From NCBI GenBank assembly GCA_029204225.1, contig CM055103.1, positions 20,770,709-20,834,708 on the forward strand: a stretch of 64,000 nucleotides of DNA. The letters run 5' to 3'. Positions 12,669-23,690 of the stretch are shown here, in pieces (position 1 is the first letter of the stretch; each line of letters opens with the position of its first letter). The stretch is from Diphasiastrum complanatum (Eukaryota > Streptophyta > Lycopodiopsida > Lycopodiales > Lycopodiaceae). The notes beneath the pieces were generated by a model. The model was not told where the DNA came from and did not search any database. It saw only the letters and a list, made by a program, of their open reading frames with translations. A program made the translations under genes and the position numbers.

Positions 12669-14273
12669 AGACCTAACTAAATAGTGTAGTTGGTAAGAGA
12701 AATGCACCACTGAAAATGCTAAGTATTCACACGAACAAGGTACCAGGAACTTCAACAAAAACCTTGAACAAGGATTTCTTGTTGGCTGATGCAAAAAAAA
12801 TTAGGGTAGTAGGCAGTAGGATACAAGACATAATGAAGGGCATGTCCAAAATTCAACTTTCTAAAGACCACTCAATGTCTTGGACAAATTAAATACAAGG
12901 AACATAATACAATGCATCCGTCAAGATGCAGGTGCAAATCATGACAATCTTAGGAGCAATATGGACTCTGCGTTTCCACCTCGAACTAGTCAACTCAATA
13001 CTTATTGGCTAGTGGTTGGACGGGAAATAGGAATTGTCAAAGTTAAATGCTACTATAATCAGCATTAATTGAAATATCCTACATTTTCAATAGCGTTTCT
13101 AGTTGTTGGGTGCACTAAAACTACAAGTGGGGTGTCCCCCTAAACAATGCTCCAAAGAAACCCATATATACAAACAGGCCAATTGCTAGATTTGGCATTT
13201 TACCTTTTTATTTTAAGCTTGTAGGTCCATGAATTTGGCTAGAAGTCAATTTTTTTGTTTATGACAAATAAATAAATAAATGTAAACCAAAATATTTTTA
13301 GCAGCTCCTAAGGGGAATCTATTAGGCTAAGTCTGAATTTAAACTCTATTAGTTTGCAAAGATTGCACATTTCTCAATGCAAGTTGTAAGTTGCAAGTTG
13401 ATCTAAGATAGAATCTAACGGGAATCTACTTAGCAATTGCCCATAATGTAAGATTGAGCACTCACCCGGTAGGACTCCCAAGGTTTAAGAATACAATTAC
13501 GCCATGAAAGTTTTACTATGTGTGGCTTTTCTTTGTGATAAGTTTTGACATTGTTATGTTCTTCTCAAAGTAATACAAGTTTTGAATGTTGAGATTTTTT
13601 CTATGTTCGAATAATCATCACAAAGAAATTGAATGTTTAAAAATAACCTCAACAATTTATTTTAGGCTAATCTACAAAAACACCTATTACAATAGAGGCT
13701 TCAAGGTTTTTGATAAGGTTATAAAAAACAGTTTTAACGAGCACTGCCCCTAACTGACTGACGGATCCTAAAAGTATTTCCGAAGCTCGTTTAAGCTACG
13801 GACTAAAAAGATAGTTCCAAGCTCGAGACTAGTCAGGAAAAACGGCCTAAGCTGTACGTTCGAAACACATACCAACTGCTAATGTACCAAATCTTTAAAA
13901 AACTCAAAAAAAAAATCAAAGCTCAAAGGGCAACATCGGCTATTTGAGATTTCTTTCCACAAACCTGAAGATACGATTAAATTCCAGCAAAGTATCCTTA
14001 AAAGCAAATGTTATGGTAAACAGGCTTTCAAGGAAACTAGCTCTAATCAAATAAGTGTTACGTTTCTATGCTATACGAGTAAATAAAAAACATCGCTCAC
14101 TGAAACCTGCATCATAAGCTGCATAAACTGCAATCAGCATGTAAGAGCAGCAGCACCACCACCAGCTAAAAATGGCAAAAGCCAACACGAGCAAACGACG
14201 ATGCCTCCACTAGCCGAGAAAACAAATCGTCCACAGCAGCCGCGCCAGCCATTCGGAGAATAACAAAGCACCG
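12669..14273. other. Unassigned DNA, becoming CpG-richer to the right
   Basis: No supported gene. From about 13740 the sequence gains CpG and GC compared with the surroundings, which may mark the edge of a low-copy region. Confidence 0.5.
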
Positions 14274-14516
14274 CGACCTGGTTTAATGAGAAATGAAGGA
14301 GATGCGGCGCTACTTCAAACCCTAACCTTCCCCCAGAACAAAGCAACGCGACCTGGTTTAATGAGAAATGAAGGAGATGCGGCGCTACTTCAAACCCTAA
14401 CCTTCCCCCAAAACAAAGCAACGCGACCTGGTTTAATGAGAAATGTAGAAGATGCGGCGCTACTTCAAACCCTAACCTTCCCCCAAAACAAAGCAACGCG
14501 ACCTGGTTTAATGAAA
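14274..14516 (+). repeat. 75-bp tandem repeat, three copies plus a partial
   Basis: Units start at 14274, 14349, 14424 and 14499 (the last cut after about 18 bases), each opening with CGACCTGGTTTAATGA. Units two and three are almost identical; unit three has a few substitutions (tgtagaagatg for tgaaggagatg). Because 75 is a multiple of three, both strands show long repeat-encoded open frames of 25-residue units. Each unit contains CAAACCCTAACCTT, which includes the plant telomere-like AAACCCTAA. The open frames are best treated as a by-product of the period. Confidence 0.92.
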
Positions 14517-14819
14517 AAAAAATGGGATCTTACAAGCACATGGGCCAGCCCCGATGCGAACACAGCCACACTTTTCTTTTTCAATTTTGGCTACCTGAAG
14601 GGCCATTGGGCAGCCAAAAAGATTATCCCATAAGGAACCTCTTCTCCGTCTAGTAACTCACATATTTGCACGCTGGACAACTATCTCACATGGAAGTCGG
14701 TGCTTGGGAGAGCGGCTTAGGCGCCCGCAAAAAAGTGGCACCGATGCGATCTTAGGTGGGCCCAGTAAAACAAGTGAAGCACATGCCCGCCAAAATCTCG
14801 TGTACCCATGAAAGTAGTT
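14517..14819. other. GC-richer unassigned DNA
   Basis: No gene recognised between the tandem repeat and the truncated end of Copia I. Confidence 0.55.
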
Positions 14820-14899
14820 TCAATCCTCGAAAGACAGTGGAGCTGATGCTCGCGCAATAGATTTTTCTTGAGTCCAATTTCCATAGATCCCATCCAAAA

Positions 14900-15137
14900 A
14901 TTGTTGCAAGAAAATGCTTACCATCTTTGTCACGGGTGCAAAGGTCTCATCATAGTCAATTCCGTACTCTTGAGCATATCCTTTTGCCACTAACCTTGCT
15001 TTGTACTTGTTGATTGATCCATCTTGGTTTGTCTTCACTTTGAAGATCCACTTGTATCCAATAGCCTTCTTGTCCTTTGGAAGTTCCACCAATCTCCATG
15101 TGTCATTCTTCATAAGAGCTTGATACTCAAGATCCAT
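14900..15137 (-). pseudogene. Copia I reverse transcriptase, N-terminal part
   Basis: The minus strand encodes [50 protein letters not shown] and YDETFAPVTKMVS, the conserved opening of copia RT (template-primer fingers). The catalytic YVDD palm is missing: homology ends near 14905 and unrelated sequence follows to the stop at 14820. RT would copy element RNA into cDNA in cytoplasmic particles. This truncation makes the copy defective. Confidence 0.88.
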
Positions 15138-15185
15138 TGTTTGGATCCACTCCTCGTTTTGTCTTACTTCATCTACACATGTAGG

Positions 15186-15707
15186 TTAATCAAAAGAGGT
15201 TACGAAAGCATAGTTTGTACTACCAACAACTTGCTTACCTTTTTCATCATAAGTGAGCCTCAAAGGTTGTTGCATTTGCCTTGATGTTCTCTTTGGCTTT
15301 TGACTTGAAGTAGGCTCTTCAACATCAACATCCAAAGTATCGTCAACCTCATCAACATCAAGAATGTTAGATTCAACATCCACACCAGCACTTGAAGAAA
15401 CTTTTGGAAAGTTTCCTTCAGAAAAAATGACATCTCTTCCAATGACCACTTTCTTAGTTGAAAGAATAAAAACTTTGTAAGCCTTGTTCACCACTATAAC
15501 CAACAAATATATCTTTTCTTGAAGATGGATCCTCCTTTGTCCTATCATCAATGCATCCAAAAGTTTTGAAAAACTTGACACTCGGCCTTTTACCAAACAA
15601 GACTTCAAAAGGGGTTTTTCCATCCAATACCACACTCGGTCATCTATTGCATAGAAAATTAGCACACAACAAAGCTTGATCCCAAAAAAATGTAGGAAGA
15701 TTTGCAC
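15186..15707 (-). pseudogene. Copia I integrase C-terminal region and IN-RT linker
   Basis: The frame carries the integrase tail in altered frames (KAYKVFILSTKKVVIGRDVIFSE corresponds to the family 'YKVY...VSRDVIFDE' block). An acidic linker (DVDEVDDTLDVDVEEP) and PLRLTYDEKGKQVVGSTNYAF follow, close to the Copia III linker at 39340-39410. It overlaps the main integrase frame at 15640-15707 in another phase, which marks a frameshift. Confidence 0.8.
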
Positions 15708-16692
15708 CTAACCTCATGGCTTTGGCTCCTTCACATACGGTTCTATTCTCCCTCTCGGCCACTCCATTTTGTTGTGGTGTCCTTGGGCTTGTGTACTCCC
15801 TCTTAATCTCATTTGCATCACAAAATGCTTTGAACTTGGTAGGAATGTACACACCACCATTGTCACTCCTCAAGCACTTGATCTTTGTAGGAAATTGGAC
15901 CTCCCTTGCAATCTTGTACTTGACAAAGATATCAAACACCTCATCTTTGATCTTTAGTAGATAAACCCAATAAAATCTACTAAAATCATCAATAAAAGTC
16001 ACATACATCTTAGCACCTCCATTGCTAATTGTAGTAACACCATGAATATCCAAATGCACAAGTTGAAAAGGCTTACTTGACCTTGATGTAGATCTCCTGT
16101 AAGGTAACCTATGTGACTTTGATAAAACACATTGCTCACAAACATGATTCAAGCTTGTTAAAGAGTTGGGAAGACCAAAAACAACTTGCCTCTTTGCCAT
16201 CACATCCAATGACTTGTAGTTGAGATTTCCCAATCTCTTGTGCCATACATCTTGCATTGACAATTGCTCCTTTTCCATACATCCAACTTGGTTAGCAACA
16301 ACCCAAGCATCAAGTTTGAACAACTTACCTTGTCTCTTCTCTTTTGCAATCAATTCATCTTCCTTCTTGATCAAACAAACAACACCATCAAACTCCACTT
16401 TGAATCCCTTGTCAAGCATTTGACTCACACTAAGAAGGTTCTTAGTTATAGATGAAATGAACAAAACATCCTTCAAATTCATATTCCTATTAGTAGAGAG
16501 GGAAATAGGAATTGTGCCAATCCCTTTGATTGCACACTCACCATCATTGGCAGTGTAGATCACCTTCTTGTCACCTTCAAATGCCATCAATGATGAATAA
16601 TACTCCTCATGATATGTCATATGTGATGTAGCTCCACTATCGATCCACCAAGGATCAATATCTCCATGATTAGCCAACAAACAAGATGACAT
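15640..16692 (-). pseudogene. Copia I protease, GAG-pre-integrase and integrase core
   Basis: This 350-codon frame starts just before HGDIDPWWIDSGATSHMT, the aspartic protease active site, and reaches NLKDVLFISSITKNLLSVSQM. The GAG-pre-integrase/HHCC region shows WHKRLGNLNYKSL, with the usual second His of GH changed to Asn, and CEQCVLSKSHRLP. The core shows HLDIHG and FIDDFSRFYWVYL, CLRSDNGGVYI and PQQNGVAERENRT, supplying all three D,D,E residues. It ends at CANFLCNR. The protease matures the polyprotein and the integrase inserts cDNA. The core looks chemically complete, but the element around it is truncated. Confidence 0.9.
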
Positions 16693-16713
16693 AACAAAAG
16701 CATCATTTGAATT

Positions 16714-17046
16714 TTATTCATCAACACCATCTTTATCAAGAGTTAGATTGGTTTGCTTTTCACCTTGATCTCTCTTCTTCTTGAAGCAATCACTAGCAAA
16801 ATGTCCTTTGACTCCACAATAGAAACATTTTAACTTGGATCTATCTTTCTTCTTGCCAACAAAAGTAGAAGGCTCACCTTGATCTTGCCCTTTTGACCAC
16901 TTGCTTTTGTCTTTTCCCTTGAACTTGCCTTTTGAGAACATAGCTTTCTCCTTTCCAACTTGAGATGTAGAAGTAGACCATCCTCTTGATAGAAGCCTAA
17001 ACTCCTCATTCACCAAGATTTCTTGCAAATCTTCCATACGTGGCAT
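16714..17046 (-). pseudogene. Copia I gag C-terminal part with zinc knuckle
   Basis: The frame has LQEILVNEEFRLLS, a Lys-rich stretch (KGKFKGKDKSKWSKG) and CFYCGVKGHFASDC, a perfect CX2CX4HX4C knuckle that binds element RNA. It ends in acidic residues before the protease. A stop and a frame change separate it from the N-terminal gag frame at 17180-17560. The likeness to Copia III (CFYCGIKGHFGNEC) is strong. Confidence 0.88.
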
Positions 17047-17049
17047 TTC

Positions 17050-17560
17050 TTTTGAATAGAAAAACTTTGCACCAAATTAGCATGATCATCCAACAAGCCA
17101 TTAAGAACAACTTGAACAAGCTCCACATCCTTAATGCTTTCACTAATGCATGCTCGTTCATCACTCAAAGTTTTAACTCTCAAAACAAAAGCATGACACC
17201 TTCATCCTTCTTTTGAAGACTTTGAAACTTTTTCCTCCTTAGGGTTAGAACCCTAGATGTAGACTTGGACTCATAGACCTTCTTCAAAGATTCCCAAGCC
17301 TCACTTGATGTTGTGTGCTTACGAACTTCCTTGAGAAGTTCATTAGTCACATTCATCTTGATCACATATAGAACTTTATTTGTCCTCTTTTCATACGTCA
17401 ATTGTTCTTGAGGTGCCAAAGGTCTCGCTTCCACACCTACAACAATATTCATCAAATCATTCATCTCAAGCAAAGATTCCATCCTCACCTTCCAAGTTGA
17501 ATAATTTGTTGAAATAAGCCTATCATTGCCTTCCAACATGAAGCCACTTGAGATTGCAAT
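17050..17560 (-). pseudogene. Copia I gag N-terminal domain
   Basis: Gag homology begins at AISSGFMLEGNDRL and runs through STWKVRMESLLEMNDLMNIVVG, YVIKMNVTNELLKEV and WESLKKVYESKSTSRVLT, the UBN2-type capsid region. The codon aligned with the family's start ATG reads ATT here, so the start is probably lost, or the next Met (FMLEG) is used. An upstream open stretch back to 17620 has no gag homology but is shared with element 0. A frameshift near 17190 leads into the next frame, and 17050-17180 encodes the AFVLRVKTLS and ACISESIKDVE-type block. Confidence 0.85.
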
Positions 17561-18120
17561 GATCTCATATTCTCTTTGAACCCGTTCCAATGCACTTAGC
17601 ACTCTCTTGAAAATCAACAAATGAAACTCAAGAAGAAATCACAAAGATTTGGATCCTGTTCTCTCTCTAGCAAATCCTAGCACATAGAATGTTGATTTCT
17701 TGATCACAATAGATCTAAAAACAATATGATGAGCTTCTGCCAACCCCTAATATTGAAACACATTTTTGAAAAAGTCCAACAACCTAAAATCAAGAGATCC
17801 TATCAAATTTAGAGTTCTTCCAAAAATGCAAAATATTGAATAAAGCAAAATCTATATGCAAAAGCTAGAATCGTGCTATATCGTCTAGAAGAATATAGCA
17901 TCCACAATCATGAGCAATTTTTGTCTCCACATTCTAGTAAGTGGTTTCAAGAATTGGCCATCTACAAGTGATTTGACCTAAAATGATGCCTGGATCACAA
18001 AGATCTTTCTATACTTGAAACTACAAGATTTAACCTAGAAACACCTCCAAATCCACATAGAATTTATGGCACCCTCAGATCCACCTATAGATTTGGCATA
18101 AACACTAACTTTGGCCTGCA
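17561..18120 (-). other. Copia I untranslated leader
   Basis: About 560 bases between gag and PBS with no gene; partly similar to 1369-1880 of element 0. Confidence 0.6.
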
Positions 18121-18136
18121 ACCTGCTTTGATACCA
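18121..18136 (-). promoter_or_regulatory. Copia I primer-binding site (initiator Met-tRNA)
   Basis: Read on the minus strand, TGGTATCAAAGCAGGT lies directly after the LTR end ...CACA. TGGTATC(A/G)(A/G)AGC is the usual copia site for initiator Met-tRNA, which primes minus-strand cDNA. Confidence 0.85.
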
Positions 18137-18611
18137 TGTGAAAAAATATAGATCCAAAATACATTTAATGGATCAACAAGATCTTGACCAAATTTGGATG
18201 CACATCTAGATTTAACTACAACATAGAAATCATCAATTTTGGCATGCCAAAATTGCATAAATCACTAAAATCTGATCATAAGCATAAAAGTACAACAAGG
18301 TACTATCTCTTTCTATACAACAGTAGCATTCTATTGTCCTTCACAAGTGTGGAAGCAAGATCAATCACAAAATTGACATTCTACACACTAGAAATCAAGG
18401 TGTCTTGAGAAAGACACATGAGATGGACATAGAATCAAGAGATGAATTCTCCACATAAAATGAGAATACAATGATATGTTCTCCATGCTGGTACTACTAT
18501 TTACAGCTTCTAAGATGTCATTCGGCCAATTGTCCTAAATGGTAACTTCTTGGTACTTCATCATAAAACCTAGAAATTATAGTCTAGATGCAATGTATCA
18601 AATTTAGCCAA
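18137..18611 (-). repeat. Copia I 5' LTR (possibly truncated)
   Basis: The LTR end next to the PBS is clear (plus-strand TGTGAAAAAATATAG at 18137). The other end is lost or hidden at the junction with Gypsy I near 18611. No partner LTR exists, because the 3' half of the element is gone. Confidence 0.6.
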
Positions 18612-19259
18612 AATTAGAATGTTAATAAAAGGACTTTAGGCCTTTTTGCGGGACTTTTAATGTCGCAGGGCCTAAATGTCAAGTTAGTGAATAAAGTTGG
18701 GTTTTCCTCCAATTTTGATGGTTCCCACACTTTTTTAAATTTGAATAAAAAGAGAGGCAAGACTGGACCAATAGGATTCAGAGGCCAAGGTCCTCCTCTC
18801 TACTATAAAAAGGGACCAACTTGAGTTGTTCCTCATGTTCATTTTCGCATTTCAATAAAGTAGATTGGTTCTCTTTAGAAATGGATTGATGAATGTCCTT
18901 GCTTTTTCTCTCTTTTCCTCCATTTCTCATGCTTTCTTTGGATTTTGCTAATTGTTGGATCTGATCATTATTGGGATTGCTATTTCTTATGCTTTTTGTG
19001 AGACAAAAAGGGAGAGAGAGAGAAGAGTAAGCTTCTATCATCGTTGTGGATTTAGTTTTAATGGAAGTAGGGTTAATGGATGTAGTGTTAATGCTCAGTG
19101 TTAATGGATGTAGTGTTAGATCCTCCATTCATGTTGAAATGTGAACTATACTATCGCTCTCATGGGAACGAACCTCCGCGTGACAACTAACTCCGTCTCT
19201 TTGATGCTAGATTGACTAGATCTTGGATTCAAGCTAGGCAAGGAAAGAAACCCACTACA
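18612..19259 (+). repeat. Gypsy I 5' LTR, lacking about the first 110-120 bases
   Basis: It aligns with the 3' LTR from AATTAGAATGTTAATAAAAGG onward and ends ...CCCACTACA at 19259. The TGTTGGAGGG start seen in the 3' LTR is absent and Copia I sequence takes its place. It carries CCAAT (18768-18772) and TATAAAA (18804-18810), a plausible pol II promoter. Confidence 0.88.
18768..18810 (+). promoter_or_regulatory. Gypsy I LTR promoter: CCAAT and TATA boxes
   Basis: CCAAT lies at 18768 and TATAAAAAGG begins at 18804, 36 bases further on. Both are conserved in the 3' LTR (TATA at 28482). Confidence 0.65.
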
Positions 19260-19263
19260 ATTT

Positions 19264-19281
19264 TGGCGCTGTTGCTGGGGA
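19264..19281 (+). promoter_or_regulatory. Gypsy I primer-binding site (tRNA-Asp)
   Basis: TGGCGCTGTTGCTGGGGA lies four bases after the LTR. It matches the complement of the plant tRNA-Asp 3' end (TGGCGCCGTTGCCGGGGA) except for two C-to-T changes. Confidence 0.85.
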
Positions 19282-20480
19282 GCTACGCCAATTTTTCAGT
19301 TTGCAGCATGTTTGGCTGATGGTAAGCTTGCATTAGGCATCTTGTCATAGCATGAATAGTGTTAAAACTGCATTGTAGAGATAGTTTGGGATTGATTTTG
19401 CTAGATTTTGAGTGGATTTGCTTGTTTGAAATCTAATCTGATTATTAAACAGGGAAAGCTATTCAGATTACTAATCTTAAGATCCATTTGGATCTAAGAT
19501 ATCAGAGAAAATAACAAAAATTGGTCAAATCTATCAAATTTGGTCAAAAAGAGGCAAAAAACATCATCAGAGCCCAAAACTCTTTACCCTCTATCAGGAA
19601 ACCTTTGTAGAGTTGCAAAAACCTTCGGTTTTGTTTACAGAACCTTCAGTTTGAAGAGCGAAGATTAATTCCCAGCAGATTTTCAAAAACATCAGAAAAA
19701 CCACCAGAAAACACCAAAAATTATCAAAATCCTAAAAAATATAGAAAAAGAACCTTCGCCCAATTCATTGTGCTTAGATGTGATTCAGATCTATCTATTG
19801 CCAGGTCGACGATGAATAATACTAAAAATAAAAAGGTTTTCAGAGGATCAGTTGTCATATTGTCATATTTTTGTCAAAAAAGTCACTTTTTTGCAAAATT
19901 ACCAATATTACTCTTGATCCTTCGTCAGAACCTTTACCGAGTTTCCAGAACATTCTATTTATATAAAAGTACTATTTTTGAGTTCAGCAAAGATTTATCT
20001 TGATCAGATCACAAAAAATCTTGATTTTTACCCTCGCCAGATCACAAAAACTGTATTTTCTTGTGTCAGAAACTTCGTCCGGTTGTCCATAGTTTTATCT
20101 GTGTCAGATCTTTCATCTGAGAAATCGCCGAAGGTTATTTCCCAAAAAATTGCCAAAAAAGTGTTCAGAGAGTTTTTATCCCAAAATAGCACTGTCGAAT
20201 CTTCGCCGAGCTAACCTTCGCCTAGATAACCTTCGCCAGTCCTATTTTTAGTTTTTGATTTTTTCAGATCAAGTCTCTGTCAAAATTTGGATCAGATCTG
20301 ATATATTCTGAATTGGACTCTGAGAGATTTATCATTTTTGAGAAGTATCGATTGATCGAATTTTGCGTAGTTTTTCATCATATAGAATCAGATTCTTGAA
20401 AAGTGGAATAGAGCTAGCAGATCTAATTTGAGATAGTTTTTGAAAAATCTATATCCAATCACATTATCAATTTGATCTAA
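19282..20480 (+). other. Gypsy I leader with repeated AACCTTCGCC motifs
   Basis: This non-coding leader has exact AACCTTCGCC copies at 19751, 20213 and 20228, and near copies at 19620 (AACCTTCGGT), 19641 (AACCTTCAGT) and 20189 (AATCTTCGCC). The same motif returns between pol and the extra ORF (26320, 26351, 26523). Packaging or regulatory roles are possible but untested. Confidence 0.65.
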
Positions 20481-22110
20481 ATGACTGCTCCTGGAGGTGC
20501 TCCACAGGAGGTCAATCCAATTATTGTTAGAAGAGCACCCCGATTGGATCTAACCAAATATAATGGATTAACAGATCCAGTTCGATTTCTTCAGATCTAT
20601 GTTGAATCCTGTGAGGTCTATGGTGAGATTTATCCTCAAGATAAACTTAAGCTGTTTCCTATGGCCTTAACAGACACAACACAAGATTGGTACTATAACC
20701 AAGATGAAACTGAATGTACAGATTGGGAGGTTGTTAAACGAGCCCTTATCACACGGTTCAAACCGCGGAAGTTTATGGAAGACCCTTTTCTACTTTTAAG
20801 TAAAATTAAAATGGAAAAGCAGGAAATGGTTTGAGATTACATCAAAAGGGTGAAACGTCTTAGATCTGAATGTGATCCTGAGCTGATTAATGAAAATGCC
20901 ATGATTATGTGGTTTTTGTCAGGTCTACCTAAACGGATCAGACGTGAACTGAAACGCCATAATGAGTATGCACTTTTGCAAAATGCAATGGACGATGCAA
21001 TTCGGGAGGAGGATGAAGATTCAGATGATGAGCCGAATGTCAGTATGTTGCCTTATACAACAGGGCAAACTACTATGACATCCACCACTATTGCATCAAC
21101 GAATGCCAATGCTACTGTAGAAATGATGCTCAATGAGTTCGAGAAACTTGGGAAGACCTAGCAGAAACAGATGGAAAAGTTGCAGTTGCAATTTGATGAG
21201 AAGATCAAAGCATTGGAAAATTTCCACGGAGAAGCGAACAAGGAACCTGAGAAGTTTGCAAAGACTTTTCCTACCAGAAAAAATGTCTGTTGTTCTATTT
21301 GTACAGGAAATCACACAGTGAACGAGTGCTCTCAATCGAAAAAACGAATGGAAATCAGTGTTTGCCACCTGTGTAATTCACCTGACCATGAGACTGCCTT
21401 TTGCAACTTCAATCCTCGGATGATTCAACAATGGTATGCCCAGATGGGATATCGAGATCCATAGTATGGAGGCAATCTAGCAACAAGACTACAACAATCT
21501 ACTCTTGGATACCCGGAGCATCTAGCCTTGCCTGCCCCACCAAAGCACTCCGCTCCTCCTGCCAATTTGATGGAACCAGAACCTTATGGAAGTGCTGAGC
21601 AATGGAGCTATGGTAATGATCAGGAAGGTGGATCTTCAGAACAGTATGCCATTTATGCTCAACAACAAGCCTCGAGAAATTGGGCCAGAGCACCACTTGG
21701 ATGTTTTGCATGTGGAGAAAATCACAGAGTTGCAGAATGCCCAAATAAAGAAAAATTTGTACCATTTTGTTGTGATTGTGGATATGGGCATTGCTATAAA
21801 GACTGTCCAGCAAGAGCGAAGCCACCACCAGCTATAGCACCTGTAAATTTGATAACAATCAAGCAAGGATTGGTAGCTCATAATAAACCAAGTGCACCCT
21901 TGACGGTGGTCACCAGAGCACAAAAGCAAAAAGAACCAGTAGTGGATTTAGTACCTGCTGATTCTATACCATTGAACGATACACCAACAGCATCGGAAGT
22001 TTATCCAAATCTTAATGCAGAAAAATGAAGATATCAAGATATGAGATAGTGGATTAAGCATCTGCAAGAAGAAGAGGAACTTGAAGCTGCTAAAGTAACA
22101 GCTGAAGTTC
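20481..22110 (+). pseudogene. Gypsy I gag with four zinc knuckles
   Basis: ATG 20481 opens MTAPGGAPQEVNP. The retrotransposon gag domain follows (LDLTKYNGLTDPVRFLQIY, DTTQDWYYNQ, ALITRFKPRKF, RSECDPELI, IMWFLSGLPKRIRREL), then a coiled Gln/Glu-rich stretch. Four knuckles come next: CSICTGNHTVNEC, CHLCNSPDHETAFC, CFACGENHRVAEC and CCDCGYGHCYKDC. Three have CX2CX3HX4C spacing and one the standard CX2CX4HX4C. One reading frame is kept throughout but is broken by stops at 20832 (TGA), 21159, 21462 (TAG), 22026 (TGA) and 22047 (TAG). All fit C-to-T change at CGA or CAG codons. Gag would build particles and package RNA. Confidence 0.9.
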
Positions 22111-22121
22111 GGTCTTCACCA

Positions 22122-23156
22122 TTGCAGCCTTCAAGAAATTTACGTACGGATATGAATGATCAATTACATCATCACGAAGAACCCTTCAAGATGACGGAAT
22201 CGGAAGCACCGCATACAGAATTACTCATGAATATTTTGTCTAGCAAGATCAATATTTCATTGGGAGAGCTCCTAAGGTTGGTGCCAAAAGCAAAAGAAGT
22301 CTTAGCACAAAAGTTAGCTCAAGAAGAATCAGAAGACCATCAGGAGCCACTCTTTTGTGCTGGATTTGAAGAATCTAACGATGTACTACATGTTGGAGCA
22401 GCTTGGGAAAGTGAACAAAAGAATATCACTCTGCCAATACAACATAGACAATTTTCTAAAGAAGCAGCCGTGATAGAAGACGATTCAGGAGTTAACCTGA
22501 TTTCTACAAAGCTGTGTACAAAATGGGGCCTTACAAAGATTAAGCCTGCTACTTTTGTTATTAAGCTAGCTAATCAAACGACGGTTTGTCCACGAGAAAT
22601 GGTGGAAGATATACCTGTCAGGATTGCAGGAGTATAGTTCGTCATTACTTTTGTCGTGATGGACTTACCAGAAGCACCAAATGTCTACCGAGTTCTCTTA
22701 GGACGTCCATGGTTACGAGTTGTGCAAGTAATTCATAACTGGGGTACCGGCAAAATCACTTTTGAAAATCGTGAACGTGTAGTTAAAATTGATCCTACGA
22801 CTTGGACTATCAAGCCAGTGGTTCAAAAAGCGGATGACGATTCATCAACAACTGATCACACTTGTGATCGACCAGAAAAAAAATTGGGAGTTCACTATGA
22901 TTCTCAAACGAATACTGTCAATTGGAACGAAGCTCTTGCAACAATTGATTGTACAGTAGGATATATGTGTCAACAAGATATTCAATCAGAGATGAGCGAG
23001 ATTTCCTTGTTAGATCAAACTTTGGATACGCCAATCACGTTTTTACTAAATGTGCTGAATGTAGCCTAGATATCAATGGAACCTATACCAGATCCAATTG
23101 AGGATGATCTCATACCAATGAGCCATGCCTTAACTTATGATGGCAATGCATAACTT
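22122..23156 (+). pseudogene. Gypsy I aspartic protease region
   Basis: AAVIEDDSGVNLISTKLC carries the DSG active-site triad of a retropepsin. The flap and C-terminal signature YRVLLGRPWLRVVQVIHNW follows, as in gypsy proteases. In-frame stops lie at 22635 and 23067 (TAG) and 23151 (TAA). The enzyme would cut the polyprotein inside particles. The N-terminal 80 residues are an acidic/Gln linker of no known fold. Confidence 0.85.
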
Positions 23157-23690
23157 ATGGATGAACAGATTCTACATCATATGGATCCGACCAGATTTGG
23201 AGTGCGTAATGTTTCTGATGAACCAACAATCAAATCGCCCAAAGCAGTTATATTGAAGGGAGACAGGATGACAGGTTTGATGACGAAGAAACAAGCAAAG
23301 CAACATTATAATATGGTCCTGAAATGGAAAAATCTCTCTCAAAAGATTGATTTAAAGTCTTCACCTAAGAAGAAAGATTTATCATCCCGGAAGTCATCAC
23401 CTCCACGATCAAATCCTGCTAAGAAGACTAAACGAAGATCCAACACAAGTCCTTTCGAAAAAGAACAAGCAAATTTAGTCCAGCATGATATGCCAGAGCA
23501 TTTTAAACGTTATACACTGGATGATGTGGTTATCATGTTACCTACAGCACATCGTGAACCTGAAGAACACATGCCGGAATCTAAAGAGGTTTACGATGGC
23601 CCAGCTAGGATGCATCCAATGAATCTTGCAGAACTAGGAGAACCAAAAAAGATTGTACAAGTGGGATCACAACTTACTTCTGAATAGTAT
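23157..23690 (+). pseudogene. Gypsy I protease-RT linker
   Basis: The same frame continues with a basic Lys/Ser/Pro-rich tract (around 23350-23450) and an acidic tail before TAG 23685. No catalytic motif is visible. It corresponds to the variable pol linker of Tat-type elements. Confidence 0.65.

Larger units (their letters stand above)
14820..18611 (-). mobile_element. Copia I, 3'-truncated LTR retrotransposon
   Basis: Reading leftwards from the LTR: LTR (18137-18611), PBS (18121-18136), leader, gag, zinc knuckle, protease, integrase, linker and the first part of RT. It stops inside RT near 14905. The rest of RT, RNase H, the polypurine tract and the 3' LTR are absent. The right edge of its LTR abuts the truncated LTR of Gypsy I at 18611/18612. 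Gene order PR-IN-RT is the copia order. Confidence 0.88.

Noticed and set aside
14134-14496. Minus-strand 120-codon repeat protein
   Set aside because: The 75-base tandem repeat is open on both strands by period alone; no domain or start context supports a gene.
18620-19259. Gypsy I LTR starting at TGTTAATAAAAGG
   Set aside because: It has TG...CA ends, but both copies share AATTAGAA before it and the only good polypurine tract lies at 28165-28178, placing the true start at TGTTGGAGGG.
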